Assembly (NCBI GenBank): GCA_945875195.1
Contig: CAMCJW010000071.1
Span: 1-11,242 of the forward strand
Length of the DNA stretch: 11,242 nucleotides
DNA from: Chitinophaga pinensis
Lineage (GTDB): Bacteria; Bacteroidota; Bacteroidia; UKL13-3
Direction of reading: 5' to 3'
Shown here: positions 6,348 through 11,242 of the stretch, piece by piece
How positions within the stretch are numbered: position 1 is the stretch's first letter
How the letters are laid out: the number at the start of each line of letters is the position of its first letter
Translations under genes and position numbers: made by a program
Notes under the pieces: generated by a model
Seen by the model: only the letters and a program-made list of their open reading frames with translations
Told to the model about the DNA's origin: nothing
Database searches by the model: none

Positions 6348-8420
6348 CTATCTCCTTAATAATATTTTGATCGCTTGGTTGTATTCAGAATAAGTAATTT
6401 CCTTATTTTGATATGCTTTTTGCAATCTTTTGCTTTCAAAAGCTGCAAAATCTCCATATTTCTTTATTGCTTCTTTATAAGCTTCCTTTGAAATAGTGCC
6501 CGCTTTGTAATCATTTTTTGCTTTTTCATATTCAGCTTTTTCATTTAAGGTTGAAGTTTCAACTTTTGGTGTTATAGTGCTGGTTTTTGTATTGTTTGCG
6601 CTGCTTGTATTCACTGACTTGAGTAAATTAAAAGCATTGTTTGTACTATTTGAATTGTCAGTTTTTGGAGGGTTAATAGCATTGTCTTGAGGATTATCAC
6701 CCCATCTATCAACATTTGCCGATGCTAAGTATTGGTCATATATAGATTTTCGTGTGGCATATTTATAATCATAATCGTAATAAGCACGTTTGAGTTTTTC
6801 TGCAATTTCCTTATCTGCTTTAATGCCTAATCCCTTTTCATACATGGTTGATAATTCGTCATAAACACTTCTTTCAAAACTCGAACCACCTTCCACCCCA
6901 AGTTCGCCAAACATTGTCTCTTGAAATTCTATGCTGGCTGCACTTTTTAAAAACCACCTGAAAGCAATGGCATTATCTTTTGATATATGGTTGTATTTTA
7001 TGTTACTAATTTCCTTATCTCTATAAATTCGACCTAAATAGTACATTGCATTAGGGCTACCTTTTTTAGCAGCTTCGGAATAATAATTAAATGCTATTTC
7101 TGCGTTTGATCCATAATATTTCCCTTTTCTATTATAGAAATTTGCTAGGGTCATCATTGCGTCTAGACTACCCATATTAGCAGACTCCTTAAGTAATATC
7201 AAACCTTGATTGTAATCCATACCATATTTTTCTGCACCAGTAGGATAGCCCGCCTCTGCAAAGGCTTTCATATATATCACTTGACTTCCTATCATATCCA
7301 TTGCAAAATTGTTTTTATTCTTTGCAGCTTCTATAAGCCATTTGTCAGCATTTGGCAGCTTATAGCTAATATCATACTTCCACAATCTTCCAACCTGTTG
7401 CATTTCGAGATATAATCTCATTCTTGAATTCTCATCACCATTTTCAGCCGCTATTAAATATTGATCTAATTGCCTTTTAAAATACCGCTCGCCTTTTTCC
7501 TGATTTTCTTTTGCTATTAATGAATTTTTTTGTGCTAATTTTTCGGCTTCTTCTCTTTGTCTTTGCGCTCTAGCCTCATTTTCAACTTGCATTTGATCTC
7601 CCCATTGGGTTAAAGCTGATCCAAGTGCATTTGATGCTTCTTTATATACATTGTTCGAGGAATTATTAGTATTTGAGCCACTATTTGTATTATAGGTCAT
7701 TGGATTACCCTTGTAGCTATCTGGTTTCTGAACTGGAGTAGCTTTAGTTTCGGTAACATTGGTCTTTGTAGTTTGTGTGGTATTGCCCGTTGAAGTAGAT
7801 TTGGTAGCACCTTGTCCATTTATATAAACTTCAGATGAACTACCTTTTTGCATAGCTGGATTACCTGTATTCGATGAAGGTGCAGCACTATTATTGGTGG
7901 TTGTATTTTGTTGTGGATATTCTATTTCATTTATTCGCTTACGATATACAAGACCATTATCATAACCAACCACCCTTACAGATTCAAATTCAATGCTACA
8001 ATTCGTATTCGGTTTCTGTCTAACAACAATCCTTTCTTCTCGATCTATGCCATAAAATACTACTGATTTTTCACCAATATTGTCACACTGATACTTTACC
8101 TTTACTGTAACCATATCAAATTTAGATGGATTACATATACTCCCTAATTCAGAGCACGAATAATACCTATTTGTTTTTCCTTTGGAATAGTATCCTTTGG
8201 AATCAGAATTCACAGAAATTATTTTAACAATCCAACCACCAGAATGAGTTACATCATTATTTTCCAGAGGTGTAATACTCAATTGAACATTATAAGAAAA
8301 TCCTCCACCTACAATTGTTGCGTCTGAATACGCTTGAATATTTTGTGCATTTGAAACATTGCTCAATCCGCTAATGGCACAGAACAGTATGATTGAAACT
8401 ATTTTTGTAATTTTTTTCAC
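6348..8420 (-). CDS. Exported Sel1-repeat protein with SHOCT-like C-terminal hairpins
   Basis: 690-residue envelope protein. The start is GTG at 8420: an in-frame TAA lies four codons upstream with no ATG between, and a signal peptide begins at once (1-25, cleavage near SNAQ). Residues 27-165 form an unrecognised domain with Cys89, Cys96, Cys112 and Cys141. Residues 170-260 are a disordered Asn/Thr/Ser-rich linker. Residues 278-310 are a charged likely coiled coil (EARAQRQREEAEKLAQK). Residues about 312-555 contain Sel1-like repeats (GSLDAMMTLANFY, GSPNAMYYLGRIY, AFNYYSEAAKKG, AFRWFLKSAA), an alpha-solenoid that binds partner proteins. Residues 580-620 are a second Asn/Thr/Ser linker. Residues 628-690 are two helical hairpins (YEKAKNDYKAGTISKEAYKEA; LQKAYQNKEITYSEYNQA) resembling SHOCT oligomerisation modules. 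No T9SS tail is seen. It is likely a scaffold; its partner may be the protein encoded directly downstream. Confidence 0.9.
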   Translation of the reverse strand: MKKITKIVSIILFCAISGLSNVSNAQNIQAYSDATIVGGGFSYNVQLSITPLENNDVTHSGGWIVKIISVNSDSKGYYSKGKTNRYYSCSELGSICNPSKFDMVTVKVKYQCDNIGEKSVVFYGIDREERIVVRQKPNTNCSIEFESVRVVGYDNGLVYRKRINEIEYPQQNTTTNNSAAPSSNTGNPAMQKGSSSEVYINGQGATKSTSTGNTTQTTKTNVTETKATPVQKPDSYKGNPMTYNTNSGSNTNNSSNNVYKEASNALGSALTQWGDQMQVENEARAQRQREEAEKLAQKNSLIAKENQEKGERYFKRQLDQYLIAAENGDENSRMRLYLEMQQVGRLWKYDISYKLPNADKWLIEAAKNKNNFAMDMIGSQVIYMKAFAEAGYPTGAEKYGMDYNQGLILLKESANMGSLDAMMTLANFYNRKGKYYGSNAEIAFNYYSEAAKKGSPNAMYYLGRIYRDKEISNIKYNHISKDNAIAFRWFLKSAASIEFQETMFGELGVEGGSSFERSVYDELSTMYEKGLGIKADKEIAEKLKRAYYDYDYKYATRKSIYDQYLASANVDRWGDNPQDNAINPPKTDNSNSTNNAFNLLKSVNTSSANNTKTSTITPKVETSTLNEKAEYEKAKNDYKAGTISKEAYKEAIKKYGDFAAFESKRLQKAYQNKEITYSEYNQAIKILLRR

Positions 8421-8771
8421 TATTTCTAATTTTTAATTTTCTTACTCGTTTTGGTTTTTCTCCTCGTCCTAATTTCGAAATAGTAACGGTTCTCAAATTT
8501 TATTTTTGTTCTTGGCAGTCTCGTAGGATTGTCAAAAGTTACCCAAGCTAAACTTTTCTGCGTGTCATTGTCTGTGAAGTTATTTTTCAGATTTGTTCAA
8601 ATCCTTCAAACAACCGCAAAAACCACCCCTCGGTTCAAACCGAAAACCACTAAAACACAACTGATTTTAAAAAGAAATAGAATAGGGTAGATAAACTCAT
8701 AGTTTTTTGAATCAACAAAACGAATATAACTAATTCATTGCAATTACCTAAACATTAAAAAGCAGGTCACC

Positions 8772-8790
8772 CACACTCCAACTCAAACTG
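8772..8790 (+). repeat. CACACTCCAACTCAAACTG motif, copy 1
   Basis: First of four copies of a 19-bp motif (also at 8821-8839, 9000-9018 and, with mismatches, 9084-9102). It sits in the variable middle of repeat copy 2. Confidence 0.8.
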
Positions 8791-8820
8791 CCTCTCGTCC
8801 TGTGCTACTCTCTCCATACT

Positions 8821-8839
8821 CACACTCCAACTCAAACTG
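8821..8839 (+). repeat. CACACTCCAACTCAAACTG motif, copy 2
   Basis: Identical to 8772-8790. It follows CTCTCTCCATACT, similar to the leader of each 84-bp tandem unit, so it is a truncated unit whose downstream part is replaced by the right block of the bipartite repeat. Confidence 0.8.
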
Positions 8840-8987
8840 ATTTACCACCGCCCTTCCTTAGAATTTACCCTTCACCTAAGCAAACTTTTACGGGTCTAAA
8901 GTGCCTACCCAAGTAGAGAAAAGGCCTAAAGGCTTCATAAATGGTGTGGTGATCGCTTCAAACCAAGGTCTAAAGGACCCGGGCTAT

Positions 8988-9070
8988 TCTCTCCACACTC
9001 ACACTCCAACTCAAACTGATTCTCACCGCCCGGAAAAGGAGACGCGATAAATCGACGTCTCTAGGGGTTA
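8988..9070 (+). repeat. 84-bp tandem repeat, unit 1
   Basis: It begins TCTCTCCACACTCACACTCC and ends with GACGTCTCTAGGGGTTA. It contains the CACACTCCAACTCAAACTG motif (9000-9018) and a palindromic hairpin (9038-9062) with stem GAGACG/CGTCTC and inner CGA/TCG pairs. It matches 9072-9154 at an offset of exactly 84 bp. It resembles dispersed REP-like palindromes of the GAGACGCGAT type; whether it is mobile cannot be judged from two units. Confidence 0.85.
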
Positions 9071-9071
9071 C

Positions 9072-9154
9072 TCTCTCCACACTCACACTCCAATTCAAAT
9101 TGGTTCTCACGTCCCGGAAAAGGAGACGCGATAAATCGACGTCTCTACGGGTTA
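9072..9154 (+). repeat. 84-bp tandem repeat, unit 2
   Basis: Second unit, with the 25-nt palindromic hairpin at 9122-9146 identical to that of unit 1. The CACACTCC motif has drifted (CAATTCAAATTG). It ends some 33 bp from the stop codon of the GT-C-like gene at 9188, so on the minus strand the hairpin would lie in that transcript's 3' end and may stabilise or end it. Confidence 0.85.
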
Positions 9155-9187
9155 TTATTTATACACCGCATCTTCACATCTTCCTCC

Positions 9188-10477
9188 TCACCTTCCAAAC
9201 TTCGGAAACAGCAACCCCAACTTCAACCAAACCTCCCAAACCTGCTGACTCAGAAACATCCCCACAGAATAAGCTATCAAAACCCCATGCCCAACTTTCG
9301 GCAACCAAGGCTTAGAAGCAAATACCAACCTAACTTTGTTCCAATAAATAGGCAAACAAATACCCGCAGTTAAAGCATACCAAATGCTAAAATGTTTATT
9401 GGTAAAGCCATGGAAGTAGGCATGCTGACTCATTACCAATCCCCAAGAAATGGATGCGAAGAACAAGGCCCAGCTTATTTGGTAGAGCTTTGAGTAATCT
9501 TTTTTAAATTGGTCTTTTGTTAGGTATAACAATACAAGCATTGCCCAACCCGGGAATACGTAATAGCGCTCCATGCGGTTGAACCAGTCGAACGGAATTT
9601 CCCAAAAATCTCTCCAAGTGTATTTGTGAAACGTGTTGATATAGCCTACCGTATCTGCGCCGGTTACCCTAAACGTTAAGGCGCGTGTCATGTCGGTTAT
9701 GGCTTCTTCCATGCTGTTAAAGTAGATGGCGTTCTGAACCATGTGCAAGGCAAAGCCAAAAAATACCATAAAGGCTGCTGTGATGGTGGTGAACGAAAAT
9801 ACGCGTTTCTGATAAATCCAACCAAAGCCCAATGTGGCTATGCCTAAATATACGGGTTGCTCAAAACTAATGTTGACTTCTAATACCATAATGAGCAATA
9901 GGAGAGCCCAGAGACCGTTTCTAGTTCTGCCCGATTCATGATAAAGATAAAGGCCATAGACATACAACCATTTCAATAATTCGCCATACAGGTGTTGGTG
10001 TAAATTGTCGGCGTAACAAATAAAGTAGTTTGCCAACCACAGGCAAGCGGCCCCAATCGTCGCTTTCTTTTCGTCTTTTATTAGTTGGTTCAAAACGAAA
10101 AAAATGAAAAAGAAAAAAAACACAGACAATAATATTGGAACAATGCGCAATACCAATTCACTCTTGCTCTGAAACACCACCGCATACACACCTGCCAAAA
10201 TATTTGGTATGGGAGGGTAATGCGTATAAATGGATTTGTAGTAACTAGTATCGCCCGGAAAATAATCGTGCACGGGCAAGAAACTAGTTTGGGTAAAACC
10301 AGAATCTAAAAAATAATGCGCAGAAGAGAGCGTGTTTTTATCACTAAATCCATCGCCATAAACACCATTGCGCGCTCTCTCCGAATTAAATACTGTAATA
10401 TTTATTGCCCTAAATCCAACTATGGTAAATACCAAAACAAATAGGACCCACCTAATATTTCTGAGTTTTTTATTCAT
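9188..10477 (-). CDS. Polytopic membrane protein, probable GT-C type glycosyltransferase
   Basis: 429-residue inner-membrane protein with about ten or eleven hydrophobic segments (in this numbering near 8-26, 108-132, 140-155, 187-208, 228-249, 306-320, 332-350, 364-380 and 398-415, plus less certain ones). It looks like the GT39/ArnT-like GT-C group, which transfers sugars from lipid-phosphate donors on the periplasmic side. The first external loop holds GDGFSD (acidic residues where GT-C enzymes have a catalytic Asp/Glu) and a later YTHYPPIPN, like the HPP motif of GT39 relatives. Assignment is by pattern only; an O-antigen or exopolysaccharide membrane protein is the alternative. The start chosen is ATG 10477 (MNKKLRN), overlapping the stop of the GT9 gene as ATGAATAA, a typical coupling signal. 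A TTG two codons upstream is less likely. Confidence 0.82.
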   Translation of the reverse strand: MNKKLRNIRWVLFVLVFTIVGFRAINITVFNSERARNGVYGDGFSDKNTLSSAHYFLDSGFTQTSFLPVHDYFPGDTSYYKSIYTHYPPIPNILAGVYAVVFQSKSELVLRIVPILLSVFFFFFIFFVLNQLIKDEKKATIGAACLWLANYFICYADNLHQHLYGELLKWLYVYGLYLYHESGRTRNGLWALLLLIMVLEVNISFEQPVYLGIATLGFGWIYQKRVFSFTTITAAFMVFFGFALHMVQNAIYFNSMEEAITDMTRALTFRVTGADTVGYINTFHKYTWRDFWEIPFDWFNRMERYYVFPGWAMLVLLYLTKDQFKKDYSKLYQISWALFFASISWGLVMSQHAYFHGFTNKHFSIWYALTAGICLPIYWNKVRLVFASKPWLPKVGHGVLIAYSVGMFLSQQVWEVWLKLGLLFPKFGR

Positions 10478-11242
10478 GTACAATATTTTTTAAGAGCAAA
10501 TCTATCTTGGGTTCAACCATTGCCATGCTCATGTTTTTCATGCAAAAATTATCTCCACCACATGGCACCACATCACTATGATGTATGCACGGCGAACAAT
10601 GCGTTTGTAAATAAAGATACTGGTGCTGTGGGTATAAATCGAACCTAAATCTTTGTATGGGATTAATGGGGCCCCAGAATGAAAGCGTTGGCAATCCCGC
10701 TTTAATAGCCATGTGAAATGGCGCGCTGTCTATGCTAATCATGGCCACGCACTGGTATTGCAAAAATGAATAGTAATCTGCAAAATTCAACCTGCCTGCT
10801 ATGTTTTTTACCCTGGGCTCATCTTGCAATCCATAACTTTTAATAAAATCTTCATTGTTTGCATAATCAATGGGAGCACCTGTAAAAACGATGTTATAAT
10901 CACTTTTCAATAACAGACTTTTTACAATTTCATGCAACAAACTTGCCGGTATCTTCCGCAAATCTCCACCCAACTCACTGCAAGTATTATTGATGGCAAT
11001 ACTGTTTGATCCAAACAAATTTGCAGTTTTAGGATTCTGCATTTCATAGGCAACAATTTCTTGTACACCCATAGCCATCACCAACTTTTCATAGTTTTGG
11101 TAAACCGTAACAAACTGGTTAAAAAATACATTGTGCGTGTTGAGGTAATTCCTAAAATGTACCTTATTTAATTGAAAACCAAAGCGGTTTATAGCCATGG
11201 TCCATGCGCTAAACAAGGTGGTGAGTACAGAGTATACCTCCA
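10470..11242 (-). CDS. GT9 family glycosyltransferase, heptosyltransferase-like (5' end outside window)
   Basis: Cytoplasmic glycosyltransferase of family 9, whose known members add ADP-heptose to LPS core; the donor and acceptor here are unknown. The frame is open to the window edge and about 257 residues are visible against a usual 330-370, so the N-terminal acceptor domain is mostly missing. A TTG at 11216 is internal, not the start. The C-terminal Rossmann domain is clear: FGSNSIAINN...ELGGDLRKIP, YNIVFTGAPID, VKNIAGRLNFADYYSFL, and the donor-site signature SIDSAPFHMAIKAGLPTLSFWGP. Near the C-terminus is a four-Cys cluster, CSPC...PCGGDNFC, which I know from other GT9-like proteins and which could bind metal. 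It ends in TAA 10470-10472, overlapping the next gene's ATG by 8 nt, so the pair forms a translationally coupled surface-glycan unit. Confidence 0.9.
   Translation of the reverse strand, partial: EVYSVLTTLFSAWTMAINRFGFQLNKVHFRNYLNTHNVFFNQFVTVYQNYEKLVMAMGVQEIVAYEMQNPKTANLFGSNSIAINNTCSELGGDLRKIPASLLHEIVKSLLLKSDYNIVFTGAPIDYANNEDFIKSYGLQDEPRVKNIAGRLNFADYYSFLQYQCVAMISIDSAPFHMAIKAGLPTLSFWGPINPIQRFRFDLYPQHQYLYLQTHCSPCIHHSDVVPCGGDNFCMKNMSMAMVEPKIDLLLKNIVHE

Larger units (their letters stand above)
8621..8985. repeat. Bipartite interspersed repeat, copy 2
   Basis: Same-orientation counterpart of 2837-3224. The left block (about 8621-8750) has the identical inverted repeat TCGGTT-CA-AACCGA at 8630-8643, then CACAACTGATTTT, AAACTCATAG and AATTCATTG. 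The right block (about 8841-8985) has TTTACCACCGC, CTAAGCAAACTTTTACGGG, AAAAGGCCTAAAGGC, AAATGGTG and a GGTCTAAAGGACC hairpin. Its middle (8751-8840) is unrelated to that of copy 1 and carries two CACACTCCAACTCAAACTG motifs. The ATG-started reading frame crossing the left block of copy 1 is cut by stops here, which argues against a conserved peptide. Confidence 0.85.
8421..9187. other. 767-bp non-coding repeat-rich spacer
   Basis: It lies between the GT-C-like gene and the Sel1-repeat gene, both on the minus strand. It holds an AT-rich leader for the Sel1-repeat gene (8421-8600), copy 2 of the bipartite repeat (8621-8985) whose middle carries short CACACTCC repeats, and two 84-bp tandem units with palindromic hairpins (8988-9154). 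Part of the tandem region extends over a short plus-strand reading frame that I reject as a gene. Confidence 0.7.

Noticed and set aside
8988..9154. CRISPR array
   Set aside because: There are only two units, each 84 bp, joined without spacers, and there are no cas genes in the window.
9100..9315. 71-residue plus-strand reading frame
   Set aside because: It runs through the tandem repeat hairpin and then antisense through the well-supported end of the GT-C-like gene. Its composition is low-complexity (Thr/Pro/Lys/Ser).

Overview
The window looks like the chromosome of a Bacteroidota bacterium. Two predicted exported proteins end in type IX secretion (T9SS) type A sorting domains, which are characteristic of this phylum. 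A third belongs to the Bacteroidota secreted family that begins with 'PQKMSYQAVIR'. Start codons sit behind A-rich leaders without clear Shine-Dalgarno sequences, and the DNA is AT-rich. The exact lineage cannot be read from the window.

Region by region: (1) 1-945, plus strand: the 3' part of a reverse transcriptase with both retron hallmarks (NAxxH and VTG). Its start, and any retron ncRNA and effector, lie upstream of the window. (2) 1124-2565, minus strand: a tightly spaced pair of exported proteins, a small T9SS type A protein followed by a 317-residue protein with a near-perfect internal duplication. (3) 2566-3293: a non-coding, repeat-rich spacer. (4) 3294-4679, minus: an exported seven-repeat RCC1-type propeller with a T9SS tail. 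(5) 4680-4939: a spacer with a partial repeat copy and a stem-loop. (6) 4940-8420, minus: a likely two-gene operon, a GTG-started exported Sel1-repeat protein followed by an unrecognised exported or anchored protein. (7) 8421-9187: a second repeat-rich spacer. (8) 9188-11242, minus: a GT9 (heptosyltransferase-like) gene cut by the window edge, translationally coupled to a polytopic GT-C-like membrane protein, probably part of a surface-glycan locus.

The clearest structure not explained by genes is a bipartite interspersed repeat. It is present in the same orientation in spacers 3 and 7, with a partial third copy in spacer 5. Two conserved blocks of about 130 and 148 bp flank a middle that differs between copies and carries other short repeats. 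A separate 84-bp tandem unit with a hairpin follows the second copy. These, with the edge-truncated retron, are the main leads. I do not see a complete new multi-gene system inside the window.
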